DNA of 64,000 nucleotides from NCBI GenBank assembly GCA_021796215.1, contig JAJYOK010000014.1, forward strand, positions 1 through 64,000. The letters are read 5' to 3'. The notes under the pieces were generated by a model, which saw only the letters and a list, made by a program, of their open reading frames with translations, searched no databases and was not told the DNA's origin. Source of the stretch: Bacteroidota bacterium (GTDB lineage: Bacteria; Bacteroidota; Ignavibacteria; UBA10030; UBA8401). How positions within the stretch are numbered: position 1 is the first letter of the stretch; each line of letters starts with the position of its first letter. The translations under genes were made by a program, and so were the position numbers. This document shows, one piece after another, positions 34,864 through 44,192 of this stretch.

Positions 34864-37377
34864 ATGAAAGCAGTCATCATGTCAGGCGGATTCGGAACGC
34901 GGCTGCGGCCACTCACGTGCAATATTCCAAAGCCGATGGTTCCGATGATGAACAAACCGATGATGCAGCACATTGTCGACTTGTTGAAGCAGCACGGTAT
35001 AACCGATATCGTGGCTACACTTTTTTATCAGCCGGAAAAGATCTCGTCATATTTTGAAGACGGATCCGGTTTCGGCGTTTCGATGCAGTACCGAAAAGCT
35101 GAAGCAGATTACGGCACAGCCGGCAGCGTTCGCAATGCGGCAGATTTTCTTGATGAACGTTTCATCATCATCAGCGGCGACGTGCTGACCGATTTTGATT
35201 TAACAAAAGCGATCGAGTTTCACGAAAAGAAAAAAGCAAAAGCCACTATTGTTCTCACGCGCGCAAAAAACCCGCTGCAATTCGGCGTTGTCATCGCAAG
35301 TGCAGATGGAAAGATTACGCGCTTCCTTGAAAAACCCTCGTGGGGCGAATTATTCAGCGACACGATTAACACCGGAATTTATATCATCGAGCCGGAAGTT
35401 CTCGAGATGGTGCCGTTTCACCAAGAATATGACTTCAGCAAAAATCTATTCCCGCTTATGCTGGAAAAAGACCTCGGATTGTATGGCTACATCACGGACG
35501 GCTATTGGCGCGATGTCGGGAACCTTAATGAATATCAGGAAGCACATCTCGATGCGCTCGACGGCCTCGTCAAACTTCAATTTGAAGGAGAAAAAACCGG
35601 AACGTGTTACGTCGGTGAAGGCTCGATCATCAATACCGATTCAAAAAACCTTCAAGGTACAGTACTCGTCGGAAAAAATTGTACTATCGGAAAAAATGTC
35701 CGCATTATTAAATCTGTGCTTGGAAATGATTGCGTAATCGGAGATGGAGCTGTCATTCGTAATTCCATTCTTTGGTCAAAAAGCACCGTCGGGAAATATG
35801 CGGAACTGTCTTCCTGCGTTATCGGCAAAGGCTGCATCGTGGGGGACGAAGCAAATATCAGCGACAACGTATTCGTCAGCGACCGCTGCACCATAGGAAA
35901 AGAAAGCCGGCTCGCACCGAACATTAAACTGTGGCCAGACAAAGTGGTGGAAGACGGCGCTGTACTTACACGCAGTTTGGTATGGGAAGACAAATGGCTG
36001 CGCGAATTATTTTCCGATGCTCGCGTTACCGGACTTGCAAACATTGAAATGAATCCGGAATTCGGCGCAAAGCTCGGCGCTGCATTCGGCGCGTTTGTTG
36101 GAAAAGGAAAAACAGTGCTTACAAGCCGCGATTCCGACAATGTCTCGCGAATGATGAACCGTGCTGTGATGTGTGGATTGATGTCCGCCGGAATCACCGT
36201 CAGCGACCTTCGTGCAACATCCATTCCCATTCTCCGCCACGAACTCCGCAGCGGGAAAATGGCAGGCGGCCTTCATGTGCGCAAGTCGCCGTTCGACAAA
36301 AATCTCACCGACATCATTTTCTTCGACTCGAACGGAAAGGACCTTCCGTCCAATAAAACGAAATCTGTCGAACGCTTATTTTTCGGCGAAGATTTTCCGC
36401 GCGCCGAATATGACCGCGTCGGCGGCATCGGATTTCCTGAACGGGCACAGGAAAGTTACGTCGAGGATTTTCTCTCCACCATCAACACCGAAGCAATTTC
36501 GCAAGCAAAATTCAGATTAGTCATTGATTATTCAAACGGCGTAGCGTCTACAATTTTCCCGACAATTCTCGGCTCGCTTCAATGCCAGGTGCTGGCGCAA
36601 AACGCTTATCTCGATCACAAAAAGCTGACGCGCAATTCGGCTGAATTCGACGCCGCGGTTTCTCACCTCACCCATATCGTGACCTCGCTCGGCTACGATA
36701 TCGGATTTCTCATTGATGCAGGAGGAGAAAAAACGTTCGTTGTTGACGAGGATGGAAAATTCATTCACAACGACCGCCTCTTAACACTGGTAACGTACCT
36801 CTATCTCAGCGTCAATACCGAGGTAAAAAAAATTGCAGTGCCTATCACGGCATCTGCCGAAATTGATCTTATCGCGCATTCAATGGGAGTCGAGGTCATC
36901 AAAACGCGCAACAGCCACCTATCGCTGATGGAGGCGGCAACGACAAAAGATGTACAATTTGTCGGCGGCACAAAGGGCGGGTTCATTTTCACCAATTTTC
37001 TTTTTGCGAGCGATGGAATGTACACCGTCGCAAAGATTCTGGAATTGATGGCACTCGCCGGAAAACGATTCGGCGAATTGGACAAGCAAATTCCGCGGCT
37101 GCACCGAGTAGAACGGAACATCCATTGTCCATGGGATCGCAAAGGCAAAGTGATGCGCTATATGATGAAGGAAACGGAAGGCAAGCATCGTTTGTTGATA
37201 GACGGTGTAAAAATTCTGTATGAGAACGATGAATCTGCAACATCAGTGCTGGTGTGGCCGGACCATACGCGGCCCCTGTTTCATGTCTACTCAGAATCTG
37301 CAGCAGAAGAAACTGCAGCGTTGCTCGCTTCACAATACGAAGAACAAATTCTTTCTTGGAGAGATGCTAAAGAATGA
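34864..37377 (+). CDS. Mannose-1-phosphate guanylyltransferase fused to a degenerate phosphomannomutase
   Basis: 837 aa. The nucleotidyltransferase domain (~1-235) has GGFGTRLRPLT (8-18) and PKPMVP. Left-handed beta-helix hexapeptide repeats follow (~250-370), then a phosphohexomutase-like region (~375-837). In that region the phosphoserine loop TASHNP is replaced by HVRKSPFD (~471), the metal loop DGDADR by DAGGEKTF, and the sugar loop GGExSGH by GGTKGG. The mutase is therefore probably inactive. The N-terminal half should still make GDP-mannose or another NDP-sugar. The same domain order is known from cyanobacterial and actinobacterial proteins annotated as GMP/PMM. Confidence 0.85.
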   Translation: MKAVIMSGGFGTRLRPLTCNIPKPMVPMMNKPMMQHIVDLLKQHGITDIVATLFYQPEKISSYFEDGSGFGVSMQYRKAEADYGTAGSVRNAADFLDERFIIISGDVLTDFDLTKAIEFHEKKKAKATIVLTRAKNPLQFGVVIASADGKITRFLEKPSWGELFSDTINTGIYIIEPEVLEMVPFHQEYDFSKNLFPLMLEKDLGLYGYITDGYWRDVGNLNEYQEAHLDALDGLVKLQFEGEKTGTCYVGEGSIINTDSKNLQGTVLVGKNCTIGKNVRIIKSVLGNDCVIGDGAVIRNSILWSKSTVGKYAELSSCVIGKGCIVGDEANISDNVFVSDRCTIGKESRLAPNIKLWPDKVVEDGAVLTRSLVWEDKWLRELFSDARVTGLANIEMNPEFGAKLGAAFGAFVGKGKTVLTSRDSDNVSRMMNRAVMCGLMSAGITVSDLRATSIPILRHELRSGKMAGGLHVRKSPFDKNLTDIIFFDSNGKDLPSNKTKSVERLFFGEDFPRAEYDRVGGIGFPERAQESYVEDFLSTINTEAISQAKFRLVIDYSNGVASTIFPTILGSLQCQVLAQNAYLDHKKLTRNSAEFDAAVSHLTHIVTSLGYDIGFLIDAGGEKTFVVDEDGKFIHNDRLLTLVTYLYLSVNTEVKKIAVPITASAEIDLIAHSMGVEVIKTRNSHLSLMEAATTKDVQFVGGTKGGFIFTNFLFASDGMYTVAKILELMALAGKRFGELDKQIPRLHRVERNIHCPWDRKGKVMRYMMKETEGKHRLLIDGVKILYENDESATSVLVWPDHTRPLFHVYSESAAEETAALLASQYEEQILSWRDAKE

Positions 37378-37431
37378 TTTCATTTTTTGACATTCGTGCG
37401 GAAAAAAAATCCGGCCTTCGGGAACACTCTC

Positions 37432-37460
37432 TTTACAATGCAAACTCAAAAGCGTATATT
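37432..37460 (+). promoter_or_regulatory. Candidate promoter of ptsN-like gene
   Basis: TTTACA (37432-37437), 17 bp, TATATT (37455-37460), 40 bp upstream of the start; AGGAG follows at 37483-37487. Confidence 0.5.
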
Positions 37461-37499
37461 AGCTCGTCGGTTGACACGCACTAGGAGACCAATGCAATT

Positions 37500-37970
37500 A
37501 TGAGAGTAAGCGATATTCTCGACGAATCAATGATTAGAACGCAGTTGCCGGGGCACTCAAAGGACGAAATCATCAACACGATGATAGAGATCATCGGGGA
37601 CTCAAAAAAAGTCACTGACAAAGAAAAAGTCAGGCAGGCAATTTTTGAAAGAGAAAAAATAATGTCCACCGGTGTTGGCAACGGCTTTGCCATTCCTCAT
37701 GGAAAAACAGACGCAGTTTCCGATATCGTCGCTGCATTTGCAGTAACTGAAGAAGCGATTGATTACCAATCGCTCGACGAACAGCCGGTGAGGCTTGTTT
37801 TTCTTCTCGTCGGCAAAGACAATATGGTTGGGCCGCACATTAAACTCCTCAGCAGAATCTCCCGCCTCATGAATAAGGAAGACTTCCGGAAAAAGTTGCT
37901 CAATGCCGCTTCCCCTTCTGACGTGCTGGAGGTTTTTAAAAAAGAGGAAGCGACATATCTGGATACGTAA
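37500..37970 (+). CDS. PTS EIIA domain protein (PtsN/fructose type)
   Basis: 156 aa, a single EIIA-Fru/Ntr domain. The phosphorylated His lies in GNGFAIPHGKTD (~60-71). No EIIB or EIIC is attached and no other PTS gene is in the window, so a regulatory role like PtsN is more likely than sugar transport. Close parallels are the stand-alone EIIA proteins widespread in bacteria lacking PTS permeases. Confidence 0.85.
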   Translation: MRVSDILDESMIRTQLPGHSKDEIINTMIEIIGDSKKVTDKEKVRQAIFEREKIMSTGVGNGFAIPHGKTDAVSDIVAAFAVTEEAIDYQSLDEQPVRLVFLLVGKDNMVGPHIKLLSRISRLMNKEDFRKKLLNAASPSDVLEVFKKEEATYLDT

Positions 37971-38094
37971 GACGTTCGGAATGCCATGTCCCAAAGGGAC
38001 TCCTTCAGATCCTGCGGCGTCTGCGCCGCAACAAGTAACCCTCTTTGTGAGTCGGAGCTTTCGGTGAGAATCAAGTTCTAAAGGCAGTAGTGCA

Positions 38095-39348
38095 GTGACG
38101 TTCAAATCCATTCGAGGCACAAAAGATATTCTGCCGCCGGAAACGGCACGATGGCAACATGTGGAATCCGTCGTCCGCGCGGTATTTCATCGGTACAATT
38201 ACAAAGAAATTCGTACGCCGATCTTTGAACAGACTTCACTGTTTGCACGAAGCATCGGCGAGTTGACAGACATCGTCGGCAAAGAAATGTATACTTTCAC
38301 CGACCGGAGCGATGACAGCCTCACGTTGAAACCCGAAGGCACAGCTTCAGTCATTCGCTCTTTCATCCAGAACAATCTTGGCGAAGCGCAGCCGCTTGTC
38401 AAAGTGTATTACATCTCTCCGATGTTTCGGCAGGAACGGCCGCAGGCAGGGCGGCTGCGCCAGTTTCATCAATTCGGCGCGGAAGCTATCGGCTCGCCGT
38501 TTGCAGAAGCGGATGCTGAAATTATCGCCATGACAATTGAAGTCTATCGTCAACTCTCGCTTACAAACTACGCGCTCAAGATTAATTCTGTGGGATGTGA
38601 AAAATGCAGGCCGCGCTACAAAGAAATTCTTCAAACGGAACTGCGAAAAATCGCTCCACAGCTTTCCCCGGAAAGCCAGCGCCGCATTGAACAAAATCCG
38701 ATGCGCGTGCTTGATTCAAAAAACGAGGACGATCTGCGTCTTACGTCATCAATGCCGCTGATCACAAATTATCTTTGCGAAGAATGCTCCTCACATTTTG
38801 AAAAGGTGAAATCATTCCTCTCCTCGCTCGGAATTTCGTACGTCGTGGATGGGCGCCTTGTCCGCGGGCTTGATTACTACACAAAAACAGCGTTCGAACT
38901 TACCAGCAGCGAATTAGGATCGCAAGATGCGCTTGCCGGCGGCGGACGTTATGACCTTCTCGCACAAGAGCTTGGCGGAAAACCGACACCGGGCATCGGT
39001 TTTGCAGCAGGGTTCGAACGGCTGATGATGGTCATCGAGAAAAAAGGCCTGCTTAACGATCTCGATGTTCATCCGACAATTTTTTTGGCTGCTGCAGACG
39101 AAACATCGCGCTCGTGGGTGCTTGAAAAAACAATGGAACTGCGTTCACACGGCATCGCTGCCGAGACAGATTTTCTTCACCGCAGTTTGAAAGCGCAAAT
39201 GCGTGAAGCCGACAGACAGCGTGCAGCATTTGTGACCGTGGTTGGCGCAGAGGAACTGAACAAGCAAGCAGCGGTGTTGAAAAACTTGCGGGTGAAAAAC
39301 GAACGCGAAGTTCCCTTTGCTGATCTGGCGAAAGTTTTATCAGAATGA
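38095..39348 (+). CDS. hisS: Histidyl-tRNA synthetase
   Basis: 417 aa, class II synthetase. IRGTKDILPPE at the N-terminus, motif 2 MFRQERPQAGRLRQFHQFG (~109-127), the HisA motif LVRGLDYYTKTAFEL (~257-271) and motif 3 GGGRYDLL / GIGFAAGFERL. The anticodon-binding domain occupies ~325-417. The start is GTG at 38095. The next gene follows by 31 bp. Confidence 0.97.
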   Translation: MTFKSIRGTKDILPPETARWQHVESVVRAVFHRYNYKEIRTPIFEQTSLFARSIGELTDIVGKEMYTFTDRSDDSLTLKPEGTASVIRSFIQNNLGEAQPLVKVYYISPMFRQERPQAGRLRQFHQFGAEAIGSPFAEADAEIIAMTIEVYRQLSLTNYALKINSVGCEKCRPRYKEILQTELRKIAPQLSPESQRRIEQNPMRVLDSKNEDDLRLTSSMPLITNYLCEECSSHFEKVKSFLSSLGISYVVDGRLVRGLDYYTKTAFELTSSELGSQDALAGGGRYDLLAQELGGKPTPGIGFAAGFERLMMVIEKKGLLNDLDVHPTIFLAAADETSRSWVLEKTMELRSHGIAAETDFLHRSLKAQMREADRQRAAFVTVVGAEELNKQAAVLKNLRVKNEREVPFADLAKVLSE

Positions 39349-39379
39349 ACTCATTACGAAAGTGACGGCTGCCGGTTCT

Positions 39380-39865
39380 ATGGCGAGAAAAAAACACAAA
39401 GGCCTTGAATATCGCATACTCATCATCCCGACGTTTGATGAAACATTAAAGAAAGCCGGAACGTTATTTCTCATTGAAACCGTGAAACAATTCAGCAATT
39501 TCAATTACGAGGTCGTCGTCGAAGATCATCGGTTGGATGACACGACAATCTGGTCGTTGCACGGGCTGCGGGCGCCGGAACTCAGCATGCCGTCGTTCGG
39601 CGCAGCACGATTTCGTAAAGTCTATTTCGATGTTAAAGGGAAACACAACTTTATTCTCAGAAAGATTGATGGAGAGGAAAACCTTTTCGTGTTGAAAATT
39701 TCCTCTTCCTCGGTTTCAATTCTTTCTCAGCCGGAACATGTATTTGCTTCTCTTTACACGTCGCAAGAATTATTTGAACAACACAGGGAACAAGAACTGG
39801 ATCGCCCGGTTCATAAGCCGGATATTAAGCGGCTCCTTCTTCACTCTGCAACAAAAAAGAAATAA
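39380..39865 (+). CDS. Hypothetical protein between hisS and lgt, 161 aa
   Basis: Not recognised. Starts MARKKHKGLEYRILIIPTF at ATG 39380; a longer reading from 39317 would overlap hisS. Basic ends and a central alternating pattern suggest an alpha/beta soluble protein without signal peptide or membrane segment. The 3' end shares one base with the lgt start (TAATG), so the pair is translationally coupled. Confidence 0.7.
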   Translation: MARKKHKGLEYRILIIPTFDETLKKAGTLFLIETVKQFSNFNYEVVVEDHRLDDTTIWSLHGLRAPELSMPSFGAARFRKVYFDVKGKHNFILRKIDGEENLFVLKISSSSVSILSQPEHVFASLYTSQELFEQHREQELDRPVHKPDIKRLLLHSATKKK

Positions 39866-40689
39866 TGTATCCAAAACTTTTCGAGATCGGACCGTTCACC
39901 GTTTACAGCTACGGCTTGATGATGGGGATTTCTTTCATCATTGGCAGCATGCTTCTCACAAGTGAACTGAAACGCAAAAAACTGAGCCCCGAAATGGGAA
40001 GCACGATCACACTGATCGCACTTATCGGCGGAGTTGCCGGCTCAAAAATTCTTTACCTTATCGAAAGCTGGACGTTTTTTGTCGCCGATCCGATCGGCAT
40101 GGCGTTCTCTCCCGGCGGGCTTACATGGTACGGCGGTTTCCTTCTCGCCACGGCTCTCATTTATTTCTATGTGAAAAAAAAGAAAGTTCATTTTCTCCAA
40201 ATTGCCGATGCGATATCACCGGCACTTCTTCTTTCGTACGGCATCGCGCGTATCGGCTGCCATCTTTCAGGAGACGGCGATTACGGATTTCCGACAACCT
40301 TGCCGTGGGGAGCAGATTATTCACACGGCACGTATCCTCCGTCGCTGGCATTCCGCGGCTTCCCGGAAATCACTTCCCAATATCCGAACGGAATTGTTCC
40401 CGACAATACGCTCTGCCATCCGACACCGATTTATGAATTCATCATTTGCTCAATTCTCTTTTTCTTTCTGTGGAAGAACAGGGAAAAAATTATCGGTGAA
40501 GGAAAAATGTTTATGTGGTATCTTGTTGCGGCAGGCTCAGAGCGGTTCGCAATTGAATTTCTTAGGCTCAATCCGAGGCTTCTGTTCGGTTTATCGGAAG
40601 CGCAGCTTATCTCGCTTCCCCTCATCGCTCTTGGCATTATCGGATTATTACGCAAGCCGCCGCGCGAGCAAGCGGGCAGCCATAATTAA
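39865..40689 (+). CDS. lgt: Prolipoprotein diacylglyceryl transferase
   Basis: 274 aa, seven membrane helices. Transfers diacylglycerol from phosphatidylglycerol to the lipobox Cys of prolipoproteins. GGLTWYGGF (~90-98) and ARIGCHLSGDGDYG (~127-140) correspond to the Lgt signature region, and FAIEFLRLNPRL lies near the C-terminus. It would act on lipoproteins such as the NlpC/P60 protein in this window. Confidence 0.95.
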   Translation: MYPKLFEIGPFTVYSYGLMMGISFIIGSMLLTSELKRKKLSPEMGSTITLIALIGGVAGSKILYLIESWTFFVADPIGMAFSPGGLTWYGGFLLATALIYFYVKKKKVHFLQIADAISPALLLSYGIARIGCHLSGDGDYGFPTTLPWGADYSHGTYPPSLAFRGFPEITSQYPNGIVPDNTLCHPTPIYEFIICSILFFFLWKNREKIIGEGKMFMWYLVAAGSERFAIEFLRLNPRLLFGLSEAQLISLPLIALGIIGLLRKPPREQAGSHN

Positions 40690-40732
40690 CAATGTTAATT
40701 ATTCTCTGATGTCATGCAGAAAAAAAATCAGT

Positions 40733-40864
40733 CTAAAAAAATAAGTTCGTCATGGTACACTAAAGCGCACCATCCATAATTGGATTCGCGCGCCTGCCTG
40801 CCGCAGGCATGCGCGGGAATGACACTATTCTGATTTTGATTCTCAAAACAGTCTCTTTTGCCTA
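40733..40864. repeat. Interspersed repeat, copy 2
   Basis: About 130 bp between lgt and rlmB, homologous to 21750-21863 from AAGTTCGTCATGGTAC through GCGGGAATGACA to the TTTTGATT and TTTTGC tail. Relative to copy 1 it carries a longer internal hairpin (GCGCG...CCTGCCTGCCGCAGGCATGCGCG). Non-coding. Confidence 0.75.
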
Positions 40865-40909
40865 ATTTCAATTATTCATTACCTTAAATTTAATTTAATT
40901 TTTTAAGCT

Positions 40910-41734
40910 ATGGACTTTATTGCCGGACGCAATCCCATTATTGAAGCACTGAAAGCCGGAACTCCGATCGAAAAAATCTACATCGTGCGCGGCGCGCATG
41001 GCGAGCCGATCAATCACATTCGCCGTCTTGCGCGGATGAAAAATATTCCTTATGCCGATGTTTCGCAGGAGCTTCTCGATCAATTATTCCAGAACTCGCA
41101 GACGCAAGGTGTGCTTGCCGTTGTCGGCGAGAAAAAAGTTCTTTCTGTTGACGAATTACTTGAAATCGGACCCGCGCGGAATGAAAAACCTTTTCTCGTT
41201 ATCTTCGATGAGATTGAAGACCCGCACAATCTCGGTGCACTCATTCGCTCCGCATTGTGCGTTGGCGCGCACGGCGGCGTTATTCCGAAACATCACGCCG
41301 CTTCGGTAAGTCCGACTGTCGCAAAAACTTCAGCAGGAGCCAGCGAACATTTCCCCGTTGCAAAGGTCACGAACATTGCCACCACGATAGATGAATTGAA
41401 AGAAAAAGGAGTCTGGATTGTCGGCGCAGACCCGCGAGCGGAGAAAAGTTTCACGGAAATTGATTACACAATGCCAATTGCACTTGTCATCGGGAACGAA
41501 GGGAAAGGTATCCGGCGGCTTGTTCGGGAGAAATGCGACTTTTTGGTTAGAATTCCGATGTCGGGGAAATTCGATTCGCTCAATGCTTCTGTTGCCGGCG
41601 CATTGATAATGTATGAAGTGTATAGAAAAAGGCATGAACAAAAACCAGTGCCGGAAACAACGATAGTGCCTCCTGAAGAAAATTCTGAACTTTCCGTTCA
41701 CGACGAAAGACCATCTCAAAATATTTCAGAATAA
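40910..41734 (+). CDS. rlmB: 23S rRNA (guanosine-2'-O)-methyltransferase, TrmH/SpoU family
   Basis: 274 aa. N-terminal substrate-binding domain (~1-75, FIAGRNPIIEALKAG) and SPOUT knot domain with the three motifs: FDEIEDPHNLGALIRSA (~103-119), VIGNEGKGIRRLV (~193-205) and IPMSGKFDSLNASVAGALIMYE (~213-234). It probably methylates G2251-equivalent in the peptidyl-transferase loop. A ~35-residue acidic tail is poorly conserved. Confidence 0.93.
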   Translation: MDFIAGRNPIIEALKAGTPIEKIYIVRGAHGEPINHIRRLARMKNIPYADVSQELLDQLFQNSQTQGVLAVVGEKKVLSVDELLEIGPARNEKPFLVIFDEIEDPHNLGALIRSALCVGAHGGVIPKHHAASVSPTVAKTSAGASEHFPVAKVTNIATTIDELKEKGVWIVGADPRAEKSFTEIDYTMPIALVIGNEGKGIRRLVREKCDFLVRIPMSGKFDSLNASVAGALIMYEVYRKRHEQKPVPETTIVPPEENSELSVHDERPSQNISE

Positions 41735-41793
41735 AAAATGTGCGGTCACTCAAATACGAGCGCCGCACATTTTTCCGCACAACTTCTTTCCCC

Positions 41794-42798
41794 TCACCTT
41801 ACCACGTACTTCGGCATTCCTTGCTCGAAGGCGAAAATATTATCCACTGTCGTTTCAAGAATCCGCTCTACCGCTTCGATGCTGTCGAACGCCATGTGCG
41901 GTGTGAGAATAACATTTTCCATTTTCAGCAGAATGTTTTTCTGGAGAAGCGCCTGCAATTTTTCCACCGGCACGTTGCGCGTCAGCATCTGATTTTCTTC
42001 CTTCACTAACTCTTCCCCCTCAAACACATCAAGTCCCGCTCCGCTGAAAATACCGTTGTTGAGCGCGTAATGCAAGGCGCGGGTTTCAATCAAATCGCCG
42101 CGTGCCGTGTTGATGAACAGCGCTCCTTTCTTCACGTTCTGAATATTCTCCATATTCAAAAGATGGTGCGTCTGTTGGTTCGACGGACAATGGAGCGTGA
42201 TAATATCCGAGCGCTGCATAAGCTCCGGCAGAGGAACATAGGTGAAGTCAAGTGTCTCGGCAAGAAAATGATTTTGTTTCACATCGTACACGATCACTTT
42301 CAATCCGAAACCGCGCGCCATTTTGATCACGTGTAAACCGATACTGCCGCCGCCGATGACGCCGAGAGTTTTTCCCTTCAGATCGGAGCCTTGTAATCCT
42401 TCAAGGGAAAAATCGTTGCGCAGTGTTCGGACGTACGCTTTGTGAATGTTGCGCGATAAGGAAAGGATCAGTGCAAAGGTATGCTCGGCAACGGTGTTCT
42501 CGCCGTAATACGGAACATTCATCACGGTAACACCGTGCTTCGCCGCTTCCTTTATGTTGATATGATTGAATCCCGTGCTGCGCGTTGCCAGAAGTTTCAG
42601 ATTCTTCAGTTTCGCGAGCAGTTCTTTTGTCACAACGGAATAAATGAACACCGAAATCACATCCGACTTTGCAAATTTCTGTACCGGCACATCCTGAATC
42701 TTTTCTGAAAAGAATTGTACGGACACAGTTTTGCCGAACTTCTTCCGAAGAAATTGTTCTTCGTGCTTTGTCGTTTCAAAAAATGTTATACTCTTCAT
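41794..42798 (-). CDS. D-2-hydroxyacid dehydrogenase (D-lactate dehydrogenase-like)
   Basis: 334 aa. NAD-binding GVIGGGSIGLHVIK (~144-157) and catalytic Arg in NTARGDLIET, Glu in GLDVFEGEEL and His in ILTPHMAFDS, the D-LDH family triad. Its start overlaps the stop of the NtrC-type regulator by 4 bp, so it belongs to that operon. Reduction of pyruvate to D-lactate is the likeliest reaction. Confidence 0.88.
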   Translation of the reverse strand: MKSITFFETTKHEEQFLRKKFGKTVSVQFFSEKIQDVPVQKFAKSDVISVFIYSVVTKELLAKLKNLKLLATRSTGFNHINIKEAAKHGVTVMNVPYYGENTVAEHTFALILSLSRNIHKAYVRTLRNDFSLEGLQGSDLKGKTLGVIGGGSIGLHVIKMARGFGLKVIVYDVKQNHFLAETLDFTYVPLPELMQRSDIITLHCPSNQQTHHLLNMENIQNVKKGALFINTARGDLIETRALHYALNNGIFSGAGLDVFEGEELVKEENQMLTRNVPVEKLQALLQKNILLKMENVILTPHMAFDSIEAVERILETTVDNIFAFEQGMPKYVVR

Positions 42799-44192
42799 TC
42801 GCCGGCACCTTGCGGGACGGAGGACTGTTTCACCGGAATATTCAACTCTTCCATTTTTCTGTACAACGACGATAAGCTGATTCCCAGCTCCTGCGCGGCA
42901 GATTCTTTGTTGTTGCTGTGGCGCTGTAATGTCTGCTCGATGTAATGGCGCTCAAAATTCTTCGTTGCGTCTTTCAGCGACACGCTGCCCGATGTTGCCT
43001 CTCCGCTCACGTTCGGTCCCAGCTTTTGCATGTAATCCGGAAGATGTGTTGCATCAATATATTCGCTTTCACAGAAGATCATCGCACGCTCAATAACATT
43101 CTGCAATTCACGCACTTCTCCCTTCCAGTGGTACCTCATCAGAAGATTCATTGCCTGGTTTGTAATTCCTTTAACGGCGCGTCCCATTTCCTGGCGGTAA
43201 TCTTCAATGAAATGATTGACAAGCAGCGGAATATCATCCACACGCTCGACTAAAGATGGCAGATGGATTTCGACGACATTCAACCGATAAAACAAATCTT
43301 CCCGGAACCGGTTGTTGGCAACTTCCTCGCGCAAGTTGCGGTTGGTCGCCGCAATGATGCGCACATCAATCTTGATTGGATCGTTCGAGCCAACCGGAAA
43401 TATTTCTCTCTGTTCGAGTGTGCGGAGCAATTTCACCTGAAGATGGTAAGGGATCTCACTCACTTCATCAAGCAAAAGCGTGCCGCCTTCTGCAAATTTG
43501 AAAATTCCATCTTTGTCTGCAACGGCGCCGGTAAACGAACCTTTCTTGTGTCCGAACAGCTCGCTTTCAAATAACGTTTCTACAATTGCGCCGCAGTTAA
43601 TTGCTGCAAACCGCTTGTGCTGGCGTTTGCCGTTGTAATGAATCGCGCGCGCGACAAGCTCTTTTCCCGTTCCGCTTTTTCCGCTGATCAGCACTGTGCC
43701 GTCGCTCGTTGCAACTTTTTTAATCGTTTGAAATACTTTTTGCATCGCCGCGCTCTGGCCGATAATTTTATCAAAATCATAATGGCGGTTCAACTCCTGA
43801 CGGAGAAGCGTGTTTTCAAGCGCCAAATCGCGGTGGGCAAGCAGTTTTTTAATCCGGAAGATCAGATCGTCAAACTCAATCGGCTTGAGAATGTAATCAT
43901 ACGCGCCTTTGCGCAGCGCATCAACGGCAGTTTCTATGGAAGCGTACGCCGTTACGATGATGACAAAAGTTTGCGGAGAGCGCTGTGCGATTTTTTCAAG
44001 AAGCTCCGTGCCGCGCATTTCCGGCATTTCGATATCGGTGATAACAATATCGTACGGCGTTCGTGTCACTTTATCGAACGCCTGTTTTCCGTTCTCCGCT
44101 TCATCAACTTCATATCCTTCCTTGCGAAGAACAAACGAAAGCGATTCGCGGATCAATTCTTCATCATCGGCAATTAATATTCGTTCAGACAT
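42795..44192 (-). CDS. NtrC-family sigma-54-dependent response regulator
   Basis: 465 aa from ATG 44192, preceded by AAAGGAAC; an in-frame ATG at 44276 lies inside the kinase gene. Receiver domain 1-120 (IADDEELIRES; phospho-Asp in ITDIEMPEM, ~53). AAA+ domain ~140-370 with Walker A GKSGTGKE, the sigma-54 contact loop GSFTGA (a Ser variant of GAFTGA) near 219, and Walker B GGTLLLDEV. C-terminal Fis-type helix-turn-helix ~420-465. It would activate sigma-54 promoters on phosphorylation by the adjacent kinase. Confidence 0.94.
   Translation of the reverse strand: MSERILIADDEELIRESLSFVLRKEGYEVDEAENGKQAFDKVTRTPYDIVITDIEMPEMRGTELLEKIAQRSPQTFVIIVTAYASIETAVDALRKGAYDYILKPIEFDDLIFRIKKLLAHRDLALENTLLRQELNRHYDFDKIIGQSAAMQKVFQTIKKVATSDGTVLISGKSGTGKELVARAIHYNGKRQHKRFAAINCGAIVETLFESELFGHKKGSFTGAVADKDGIFKFAEGGTLLLDEVSEIPYHLQVKLLRTLEQREIFPVGSNDPIKIDVRIIAATNRNLREEVANNRFREDLFYRLNVVEIHLPSLVERVDDIPLLVNHFIEDYRQEMGRAVKGITNQAMNLLMRYHWKGEVRELQNVIERAMIFCESEYIDATHLPDYMQKLGPNVSGEATSGSVSLKDATKNFERHYIEQTLQRHSNNKESAAQELGISLSSLYRKMEELNIPVKQSSVPQGAGE

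Noticed and set aside
37602-38120. 172-aa minus-strand frame opposite the PTS EIIA gene
   Set aside because: Antisense to a well-supported gene and starting inside hisS; no family features.
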